NCBI RefSeq assembly: GCF_009758125.1
Contig: NZ_WRXO01000002.1
Span: forward strand, 1,054,001 to 1,118,000
Reading direction: 5' to 3'
Source: Chitinophaga oryziterrae
GTDB taxonomy: Bacteria; Bacteroidota; Bacteroidia; Chitinophagales; Chitinophagaceae
DNA: 64,000 bases
In this document: positions 51,945 through 58,891 of the stretch, one piece after another
Numbering within the stretch: position 1 is the first letter of the stretch
How the letters are laid out: every line of letters begins with the position of its first letter
Program-made: the position numbers and the translations under genes
The notes under the pieces: model-generated
Told to the model about the DNA's origin: nothing
Database searches by the model: none
Seen by the model: the letters and a program-made list of their open reading frames with translations, nothing else

Positions 51945-52664
51945 ATGAGTAGTCTGAGTGAAACCTGGTTTGCAGACGGTTATATAGACTTTGAGCAGAA
52001 AAAATATGCCTTACTGGCCTACCTGCAACAAATTAACCGTCATTTCAATGAAAATAAGTTGTACCCTCAGCTGGCAGACGTTGTTTTCCATTATAACAAT
52101 CTCGTGGCCTTCAAAGAGAACAAACAATTCCTGCAGCAACAGTTCCCTAAACGGCTGACAGCTATCAACATGGAACGCTTGCAACTCCTCTATGAACAGA
52201 TGATCGCAGATGACGAACTGATGCAGGAACTGGAAAGTATTATTCAGTTTGCTATCCATAAACTGAACTTCACGATCAAAGAAGGTGCAGAGATCTATGA
52301 ATTCGTGGAAGACAGCCTTAATATCTCTCCTGTAGGTCTCATTCCCCTGGATACCCAGGAAGGATACCTCTTTCTGTGCGATGGCAGCCACCGCCAGACG
52401 CTGGTGTATGAATACCGCCTGAGCATCTTTGAACGCCATGACGAGAAGTACAGGGGCATCCACACGCAATACATCGATACCTACATCAAGGACCTGGTGC
52501 ATTCCTGCGAACATATCAAAACCAGCCTGATCCGGCAGCGTAAGAAACTGCCCAATCCTGCAGTGTACCGTGTAGATACAAAACTGGTGTTCCCGGTAGA
52601 AGAAACATTATTGCCGATCGCCAAGCGCTGCCTGGTGAAATACATCGCCAAAAATGCGGCTTAA
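51945..52664 (+). CDS. Conserved-looking hypothetical cytoplasmic protein
   Basis: A 239-residue soluble protein with no signal peptide or membrane segment. It is helical in the first half (FADGYIDFEQKKYALLAYLQQINRHFNENKLYP) and mixed in the second, with GYLFLCDGSHRQTLVYEYRLSIFER and C-terminal helices. I do not recognise the family or a catalytic motif. The coding pattern and codon use look normal. It is convergent with the DUF4230 gene, with a 6-base gap. Confidence 0.7.
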   Translation: MSSLSETWFADGYIDFEQKKYALLAYLQQINRHFNENKLYPQLADVVFHYNNLVAFKENKQFLQQQFPKRLTAINMERLQLLYEQMIADDELMQELESIIQFAIHKLNFTIKEGAEIYEFVEDSLNISPVGLIPLDTQEGYLFLCDGSHRQTLVYEYRLSIFERHDEKYRGIHTQYIDTYIKDLVHSCEHIKTSLIRQRKKLPNPAVYRVDTKLVFPVEETLLPIAKRCLVKYIAKNAA

Positions 52665-52670
52665 ACGGTC

Positions 52671-53285
52671 TTATTTCAGTGTTTTACTGGCGCTGTTATC
52701 AAAGGTGATCTCCAGCTGATGATCGGCGAGAAATGGCTGGTAATATTGCGTAATTATCTTAGCGATCTTGTCCTTCGACTGGGTGAGGTATAGTTGATTG
52801 TTTTCCAGTTGCTCCCTGGAAGTCTGGTATAGTTTCTTTTGTACGTCTGTATAGGTTTCATCATCCTGGAACAAAAGCCATCCCTTGCGGTTGGCAGTCT
52901 CCATCTTGTCTACTTTCAGCTCATAACTCAGCAGGTGAGGCGCTGGCAGCTTTACCAGGATCTTTTTATCAGACAACGTGATGTGGAAATTCTTTTCACT
53001 CACATCCACTCCATATTTGGCCTCATAAGGTACGGATACCCAGATGGTATTCTCCAGGAAAGCCTTTTTCATGTTGCTTGTCCAGGAACCATCTTCCTCA
53101 ATATTACTGCGTTTGATATTAGCTACCCCCTGCACATCCAGGCTGGCCAGTTCCGCTATTTCTTTAACGATCAGACTATTGGACAGTATGCTTTGATTGA
53201 CGCTCTTGCTGCCGTATTGTTTACCCAGCCAGAAGATCAGTATTACGAGTAAAGTAAAAAAAATGAAACGAAAAAATCTTTTCAT
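52671..53285 (-). CDS. DUF4230 membrane-anchored protein
   Basis: A 204-residue protein with an N-terminal basic stretch and one membrane segment (about 4-22, FRFIFFTLLVILIFWLG) and a soluble extracytoplasmic domain typical of DUF4230. It contains VKEIAELASLDVQGVANI, ENTIWVSVPYEAKYGVDVSEKNF and a C-terminal ITQYYQPFLADHQLEITF. The function of DUF4230 is unknown. It has no operon partner; the cupin gene upstream on the same strand is 66 bases away. Confidence 0.8.
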   Translation of the reverse strand: MKRFFRFIFFTLLVILIFWLGKQYGSKSVNQSILSNSLIVKEIAELASLDVQGVANIKRSNIEEDGSWTSNMKKAFLENTIWVSVPYEAKYGVDVSEKNFHITLSDKKILVKLPAPHLLSYELKVDKMETANRKGWLLFQDDETYTDVQKKLYQTSREQLENNQLYLTQSKDKIAKIITQYYQPFLADHQLEITFDNSASKTLK

Positions 53286-53350
53286 AACGGAAAACTAAGG
53301 AAAATGATGAATGCCCTGCAATGACTGCAAAATATTAAAAATAGCTGAAG

Positions 53351-53836
53351 TTATTCTTCCCTTGTAAGTTGTTGGATCAGTTCTGCATGTTGGGGATAGG
53401 TCTCCAGCAAGGTTTTACGGCTGCCCATCTCAAAGTCGGCGAAGTCGAATCCCGGTGCCACGGTGCATCCTGTCAGGGTGAAGCCCTGTTCTCCTGCTAC
53501 ACGCGAAGCAAACCAGTTACCGGCAGTAATGACCAGCTGGGGATATTCTCCCAGGTGAATATTCAGTCCCAGTTTATGGATGGTCAGGTTCCCGGAAGGG
53601 TCTATCTCATAGATATGTAACGGGTTTCCGTCATAAAAATGCCACATCTCATCAGAGGTTAAACGATGAAAGGCAGAGAACACATGGTCCTCCAGTAAAA
53701 AGTAAATACCGGTAGAGGCGTTCCTGTTACCCGACATCGCACGGGAACGGTAAGTTTCCCTGAACGCGCCCCCTTCAACATGGGGCTGTAACTGCAGATG
53801 TTCGCGCCAATAGGCAGCGTTAGAAGAAGTGGACAT
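53351..53836 (-). CDS. Cupin-fold protein, DUF985 family
   Basis: A 161-residue cupin of the DUF985 group. Key segments are HVEGGAFRETYRS near the N-terminus, STGIYFLL, FHRLTSDEMWHFYDGNPLHIYEI (metal-site-like His and Glu) and GCTVAPGFDFADFEMGSR at the C-terminus. Members are small beta-barrels with possible sugar-related or enzyme roles, mostly untested. It is on the same strand as DUF4230 downstream and is separated from the AraC gene upstream by a terminator. Confidence 0.9.
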   Translation of the reverse strand: MSTSSNAAYWREHLQLQPHVEGGAFRETYRSRAMSGNRNASTGIYFLLEDHVFSAFHRLTSDEMWHFYDGNPLHIYEIDPSGNLTIHKLGLNIHLGEYPQLVITAGNWFASRVAGEQGFTLTGCTVAPGFDFADFEMGSRKTLLETYPQHAELIQQLTREE

Positions 53837-53855
53837 ATCCCGAAGATAAATAAAA

Positions 53856-53883
53856 AAGCAGTCTGCTATACAGCAGACTGCTT
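53856..53883 (-). terminator. Intrinsic terminator of the AraC-family gene
   Basis: Stem AAGCAGTCTGCT / AGCAGACTGCTT (12 bp, 4-base loop, 53856-53883). On the minus strand it is followed by TTTTTTATTT. It lies 22 bases beyond the AraC stop and just before the cupin gene. Confidence 0.9.
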
Positions 53884-53904
53884 AATAATATGTTTATAAG
53901 ATGC

Positions 53905-54720
53905 TCAGGCAACAGCCATAGGACGCATTTGCGCAATAATCGGCATGTTTTCCGTTACAGGTGTTTCCCCTTTAAAGAACTGGAAATCCTGAATGAACTG
54001 CGCATGATTGTAATAATCATTGGTAGTAATGAATGACTGCCATTGTTCCACATTCATTTTCTGCATGTTACGCATAGCATCTCTGAAGCGGAGCATACGT
54101 GCATACAGTTGTGGGGTAATGCCGATCACTTCCATGAACTTCCTTTCCAGGGTAGGACGGGAAGTCTTGAATTTCCTCGTTAACCGGTCCATATTGATAT
54201 AACCCTGGTGGCGTACCATGTAATCGGCCACTTCGTCTACCTGCTTCAGGGAATGACCGTTCTCTGCGATCATAGTAGTGAAAGCGTTGTTCAGTGTAAT
54301 ATCCAGACTGATAGGATCAGCAGTAGCTGCCAGGTCCTGCGTCAGCTGATGCCAGCCGGCATGATTATGTTTCTGCAGATCGCGGTAGTAGTTGTTGAAG
54401 GCAGACATGTCCAGACCCGCCAGCTTATAACAGCCATAGGCGTTCAGTTGCACCACCGTCATTTTTACCGGGCCTTTCACCCTTATCTGGTGATGGCAGG
54501 TAAAATGTCCGACTACTGAAGCAGCAGGTAAGGTAAAGGAAGCATGCTGGCTTGGTTGAAATGTCACTTCTCCTTCCTGCAGGAATACCATGTACAGGTC
54601 TCCAAGAGAAAAAAGGTTCTGAGGCAGATTAATCAAACCACTTTGCGCATTCTGCAAATGGTAATAATGCTTTACATAGGGTACCAGCGTAGCGGCTGGG
54701 TGATAGATACGGAAGTTCAT
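53905..54720 (-). CDS. AraC-family transcriptional regulator
   Basis: About 271 residues from MNFRIYHPA (54720); an ATG at 54762 adds 14 residues that look unlike the family. The N-terminal sensor domain (about 1-150) has a DUF6597-like pattern (PYVKHYYHLQNAQ). The C-terminal AraC helix-turn-helix pair (about 180-265) includes GYINMDRLTRKFKTSRPTLERKFMEVIG and NDYYNHAQFIQDFQFFKGETP. The ligand and targets are unknown; no enzyme operon is next to it. Confidence 0.88.
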   Translation of the reverse strand: MNFRIYHPAATLVPYVKHYYHLQNAQSGLINLPQNLFSLGDLYMVFLQEGEVTFQPSQHASFTLPAASVVGHFTCHHQIRVKGPVKMTVVQLNAYGCYKLAGLDMSAFNNYYRDLQKHNHAGWHQLTQDLAATADPISLDITLNNAFTTMIAENGHSLKQVDEVADYMVRHQGYINMDRLTRKFKTSRPTLERKFMEVIGITPQLYARMLRFRDAMRNMQKMNVEQWQSFITTNDYYNHAQFIQDFQFFKGETPVTENMPIIAQMRPMAVA

Positions 54721-54868
54721 AGGATCTGAATATGCTGTATTACGAGATATCCACACGGGCACTTAGGGCCACCAAATTATCAATACAAACATAACAGAAT
54801 GTAAGTATATAAAAAAATATAATTTGATCGTATTGAAAGACAGTTTGTTGCGTTATGAAAATGTTAAA

Positions 54869-54910
54869 AACCGGCCATGAACGGGTAGTTACAAGCGTTC
54901 TTGGCCGGTT
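54869..54910 (-). terminator. Intrinsic terminator of the S9 peptidase gene
   Basis: Stem AACCGGCCA (54869-54877) with TGGCCGGTT (54902-54910), extended inside by GAACG/CGTTC. On the minus strand a U-run (TTTTTAAC) follows. A U-run on the other strand means it could work in both directions. Confidence 0.75.
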
Positions 54911-55002
54911 TGTTTTTTGTTTTTTTGCGTAGTGAACTGCTGCTCATTGTGTTGTGTTCTTTGCGTTTTTTCTAAGCGGTTGCAGTTCATAGCGTTAGCA
55001 TT

Positions 55003-57612
55003 TTACCATCCCCAGTTTTTCCCTTTTTCCGTAGCAGGTACGCCTGTTTCCATCCATTCGGGTGCTGGTGCATCCTTTAAAAAATGATCAAAGAATTGTT
55101 GTTCACGACGTTGTATATCTTTTCTGTTCTGTCTTAGTATCAGGTTATGTGCTTCGTTGTTATAATTGAGCAGCCAGACGGGTTTGCCCAGTCTTCTCAA
55201 TCCTGTAAACAGTTCTATGCCCTGGTACCAGGGTACAGCACCATCTGCATCATTACTCATAATAGCAACAGGTGTGTTTACATTGGGCAGATGAAAAAGA
55301 GGAGAGTTCTCAATATACAATTCCGGTTTATCCCATAATGTAGCGCCGATCCTGCTTTGAGAACGTTCATACTGGAACTGCCTGTTCATGCCTGTTTCCC
55401 ATCGGATACCACCGTAGGCGCTGGTCATGTTGGCTACGGGAGCGCCTGCCCAGGCGGCTTTGAACAGGTTCGTTTGTGTAATGAGATAAGCTACCTGGTA
55501 ACCACCCCAGCTTTGTCCCTGTATACCCATATGTAAGCTGTCTGCCCAGGAGTTTTTAGCTAATGCCCTTGCGCCGCTTACGATATAGTTATACGCACTT
55601 TTTCCCGGATGCCCGTTCTCATACGTGATATCAGGAGCCAGTACCAAATAACCTCTGCTCACAAAAAAAGAGATATTCAATCTTGATGGAGTAGGGGCAG
55701 GAGGTACGTAGGCATACATTTCTTCTGTGAGTTTTTCGTAGAAGTAAAGTATTACCGGGTATTTCTTTGTACTGTCAAAATCTTCCGGTTTGTATAAAAT
55801 CCCTTCAGCCTGTTTACCATCGTATGCTGTCCATTTGAAGAGTTCAACGGTGCCCCAGTTGTATTGTTGCTGCTGGGGATTGATATGACTGAGTTGTATT
55901 TCTTTTTTGAAATTATTATTCAGATAGATATCCGGTGATAATAAATAACTTCCTTTTGTATAGATGTATACATCTGCGTTTTTCGCTTTCACGGGGGCAT
56001 TGATGGTGAATGGTCCCATCATTATTTTCTTTTTGTTCAGGTATAATCCATTCTCCTTTGTTACCTCATTAAACGCTTCCAGTAACAATGGCTGACCAGA
56101 CAGTATATAGCGTTCTTCTTTATCCGGAGAAATATACCTGAAACGTAACCTGTTTTTACGTCCTTCTGTGATAGTTGCCGGCGCGCTTTTACCTGCCGGA
56201 TCTATCTTCCATATATCATAACGGTCATAGATATACACAAACTTATCTTTGGCTTCCCATGCAGCTACGCCATAAGGGCCTGGGGCATCCGGATGATCAT
56301 CATCTTCTTCATACATGGCTGTTGGTATCAATGCACTGATATTACGTGTAATACCTGTAGCATTTTCATAAGTGAACCAATGCTTTTGCTGCACATCATA
56401 CCAGAGAATATATTTACCCTCAGGAGAGATAACGCTGGTACTATCCAGGTGTTCTTTTACAGGTTTACGGGTACCATCATTTAAATTTATGAGATAAGAT
56501 GTTTTCAATGTATGCCCTGTCCATTGCATGGATACACGTTCTCCCTTATCAGTATATCCCAGTGCATAGTAGCTGTTCCCTTCATCTGCAGGTATCACAT
56601 TTTCCATGTCTTTATCTGCCAGCTGAATGAATTTGTCTTTAGCAGGATAATAAACCGCCAGATAATTTCTCTTTAATTCCTTATCTGCATTTTTCAGCTG
56701 CATAGGTTGCAGGTAATCATCCTTATAATTCCAGATATCCACCTTTGCTACTTCGAAATCCACGATGTTGGTATCTTTGGGTGCAGTTGCCGGTGCTGTA
56801 CCGAAAAACAACCGTTCTCCGTTCCTGCTGAACCATACTTTCCCATCAGGACTTACATCCTTTTTTACAATGATCTTTCCTGTATCCTGCGCGTAATAGT
56901 ACAATTGTTTAATACTATCCCGTGTGCTATACCAGGCGGCTTGCCTGCCTTCCTCATCAAAAGCAAATTGTTTACGTGTAGCTGTACCACGACTGATTGT
57001 ATCTGCTTTATGTGCGGCTACATCCCATAACTGTACGTCAGTCTTTGTTGCTATCAGCAGTTTGTTACCCGGCTTACTGAAAATGTAGTCCTGCACATCT
57101 TTCACGGTATCTGCTGCGTTCGGGTACATGATCACGAGTGTTCCGCTGGTACTGTCATACTGTGGTTTCTCCTCCAGATAAGCAATCACCCCACTGCCCT
57201 TCTCCGGCGTTTTAAAGGACCTTACAGCGGCTGTTTTCCATATAGCCTCACTGGACAGCGTAATAATGCCTAAAGAGTCTTTAGGCATCTCTGCGGCCTT
57301 TTTCTTCCTGATCTTCGCCTGTCTTGTAACAGCAAACGGTGGTTTAATCGCAAAGACAAGATACTGGTTGTCTTTTGTGATCACCGGGTTGTAACCTCTG
57401 GGTATCGCCAGTTGTGTTTTACTGTTATAGACAATGAGGGTAGCATCACCTTCCTGCGGGGTGATGGTATAGGCTACCCATTGACCATTATTGCTGATGA
57501 TCTTACTGCCTGTATTCTGCCAGCTATCGTACACGGAATGGTCCAGTGGTTTCTTCTGGGCGTAGGTATACAGGGAGAAGAACAGCATGATACACGTCGT
57601 AATCCTTTTCAT
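55003..57612 (-). CDS. Secreted S9 family peptidase (DPP-IV/acylaminoacyl type)
   Basis: An 869-residue protein with a signal peptide (about 1-18, ending TYAQ), a long N-terminal beta-propeller region and a C-terminal alpha/beta hydrolase domain (about 620-869). The catalytic Ser is in GIQGQSWGGYQVAYL (GxSxG), Asp in SNDADGAVPWYQG and His in NNEAHNLILRQ. It is a periplasmic or surface exopeptidase/oligopeptidase. It is distinct from the S9A protein at 22692-24839, which carries the prolyl-oligopeptidase motifs. It is monocistronic with a terminator. Confidence 0.92.
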   Translation of the reverse strand: MKRITTCIMLFFSLYTYAQKKPLDHSVYDSWQNTGSKIISNNGQWVAYTITPQEGDATLIVYNSKTQLAIPRGYNPVITKDNQYLVFAIKPPFAVTRQAKIRKKKAAEMPKDSLGIITLSSEAIWKTAAVRSFKTPEKGSGVIAYLEEKPQYDSTSGTLVIMYPNAADTVKDVQDYIFSKPGNKLLIATKTDVQLWDVAAHKADTISRGTATRKQFAFDEEGRQAAWYSTRDSIKQLYYYAQDTGKIIVKKDVSPDGKVWFSRNGERLFFGTAPATAPKDTNIVDFEVAKVDIWNYKDDYLQPMQLKNADKELKRNYLAVYYPAKDKFIQLADKDMENVIPADEGNSYYALGYTDKGERVSMQWTGHTLKTSYLINLNDGTRKPVKEHLDSTSVISPEGKYILWYDVQQKHWFTYENATGITRNISALIPTAMYEEDDDHPDAPGPYGVAAWEAKDKFVYIYDRYDIWKIDPAGKSAPATITEGRKNRLRFRYISPDKEERYILSGQPLLLEAFNEVTKENGLYLNKKKIMMGPFTINAPVKAKNADVYIYTKGSYLLSPDIYLNNNFKKEIQLSHINPQQQQYNWGTVELFKWTAYDGKQAEGILYKPEDFDSTKKYPVILYFYEKLTEEMYAYVPPAPTPSRLNISFFVSRGYLVLAPDITYENGHPGKSAYNYIVSGARALAKNSWADSLHMGIQGQSWGGYQVAYLITQTNLFKAAWAGAPVANMTSAYGGIRWETGMNRQFQYERSQSRIGATLWDKPELYIENSPLFHLPNVNTPVAIMSNDADGAVPWYQGIELFTGLRRLGKPVWLLNYNNEAHNLILRQNRKDIQRREQQFFDHFLKDAPAPEWMETGVPATEKGKNWGW

Positions 57613-57666
57613 CCGCCCAATGTAAAAAAAATAGGATTACGGGGTAACGGATTTATAGACAAACGG

Positions 57667-57795
57667 TCATATAGGAATTTCTTTATAAGTTTCATTGCCG
57701 GGCAGGTCTTCTGCCATGGCCTCTGTTTTTCCGCCTTTTAGAGTTGTATTTTTCTTTGTAGCGGAGCAGGTCCGGTCGATGCTGTTTCTGTCCAT
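57667..57795 (-). CDS. Possible small ORF or gene remnant
   Basis: A 42-residue frame starting MDRNSIDRTCSATKK and ending MAEDLPGNETYKEIPI before TGA. The frame stays open upstream for about 19 more codons (TTG start possible at 57828). Amino-acid composition looks protein-like, and the EDLPG segment recalls short tails seen in some Bacteroidota proteins, but I cannot name a family. It lies 54 bases upstream of the S9 peptidase start and in the same orientation. It may be a short gene, a leader peptide or a remnant. Confidence 0.25.
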   Translation of the reverse strand: MDRNSIDRTCSATKKNTTLKGGKTEAMAEDLPGNETYKEIPI

Positions 57796-57899
57796 AACGG
57801 CATTGCCTTTTTCCAGCAATGGTTCCAAACGCTTTCTGACACTAGTATTCTTTCATCATTCCTTTATCACACCTATAGCATTCCTATAGCATTCTACTG

Positions 57900-57930
57900 G
57901 CATTCCTATATCCAAACGATATAGGAATGC
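57900..57930. repeat. Perfect 13-bp inverted repeat with flanking tandem copies
   Basis: GCATTCCTATATC, loop CAAAC, GATATAGGAATGC. Just before it, CTATAGCATTC occurs twice in tandem (57873-57895 region) plus a near copy, and GAAAGAATGCC/GAAGGAAT after it echo the same theme inverted. Confidence 0.7.
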
Positions 57931-58431
57931 TGAAAGAATGCCGAAGGAATGGACTTTCAGTGATGAAGGGATATAGGATTTGGAATATTTTCAACTACGC
58001 ACATAGACTGCGCATGTAAGATCTAGCTTTGAAACATGTTTATGGAAAACAAGGCTACGTGCATCTATATACTGAAAGGTTGATTATATTTAATATGATC
58101 GCCGCGTTAAATTATTGGGATTTAATAATTTATACCATGAATGTGTGATGATTTTTACATGACAAGATTGATATATTTGCTTTTCAAATATTGTATGATA
58201 TTTGACTATATGTAATCGCCGTATGCAGCTAACATAGCATTTATTTTATTGAGGCATTGTGAATCCATAGATATCTTATTTCCTATATATGTGAGTTTGA
58301 AAGTGTTTGTTTTATACCAGTTTTCTTATACCAATAATCAATCATTTTATGATTTGTAAATAACCAGCAGGACCAGGGGGCTGTTCTGTAAACGACATTC
58401 AGGGACAATTTTCTGTTTTAAAAAAATCAGT

Positions 58432-58851
58432 ATGGGACGATATTTTATATACGCGTTCCTGTTAGTTTCATGCCATCAACTGAAGGCGCAGTCTCCTTTG
58501 CGCATGTTGAAAGATTCTGTGAAAATAACAGGCGTAGAAATGGTCATTCGTAATGCTACGAAAGACGTAAAAAGCTATTTATTTAACAATGAAAACGGAA
58601 CGACCAGTTTCAAAAAGATTGGGAAGGCCATACAATTCTCTGTAGGCACTTCGGGTTTTCCGGTTGCCGGAGACTCTCTCTATTCAAGTAGTGATCTGAT
58701 AAAAACGAATGTTAAGATCTGGCGTAATGGCCTGCTGCAAAGCATTAACGCAGCCAGTACAGATTCATTGACCGGGAAAGTAATTTTTCGTCCGGCACTT
58801 ATCCAGGCAGAAAGGATCTATATAGAAGCCTTCAATAGTATCGATCTCTGA
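58432..58851 (+). CDS. Small secreted protein, paralogue of the N-terminal domain of the next gene
   Basis: A 139-residue exported protein (signal peptide about 1-20, ending LKAQ). Its body matches residues 20-145 of the downstream SGNH protein in order and motif: DSVKITGVEMVIRNATKDVKSYLFN against DSVKFLNAELVLRNKTKDIAGYLYN, then FKKIGKAIQFSVG against FKKIGKGIQFRVG, and IYIEAFNSIDL against IYIEALSGMDL. It is therefore a stand-alone copy of that domain. It is probably co-transcribed with the next gene (40-base gap). The function is unknown; a carbohydrate or surface-binding role is a guess. Confidence 0.75.
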   Translation: MGRYFIYAFLLVSCHQLKAQSPLRMLKDSVKITGVEMVIRNATKDVKSYLFNNENGTTSFKKIGKAIQFSVGTSGFPVAGDSLYSSSDLIKTNVKIWRNGLLQSINAASTDSLTGKVIFRPALIQAERIYIEAFNSIDL

Positions 58852-58891
58852 TCTGCTGGCATCATCCGTCTTTTGAAATAAATTATTAGTC

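Larger units (their letters stand above)
57613..58431. other. 819-base intergenic region rich in inverted repeats
   Basis: No convincing full gene lies here. It holds a possible short minus-strand ORF (57667-57795), a perfect 13-bp inverted repeat with flanking tandem copies of CTATAGCATTC (57866-57930), an A/T stem TAAATTATT/AATAATTTA (58108-58132), and a TATATTTG (58172-58179) that overlaps ATATTTG-CTTTT-CAAATAT. The last could be a promoter for 58432-58851 with a long leader. The region is longer than most gaps in the window. Confidence 0.5.

Noticed and set aside
57695..57889. Plus-strand 64-codon frame in the 819-base gap
   Set aside because: Phe/Ser-rich composition typical of a reverse shadow; the minus strand over the same bases gives a more protein-like reading.
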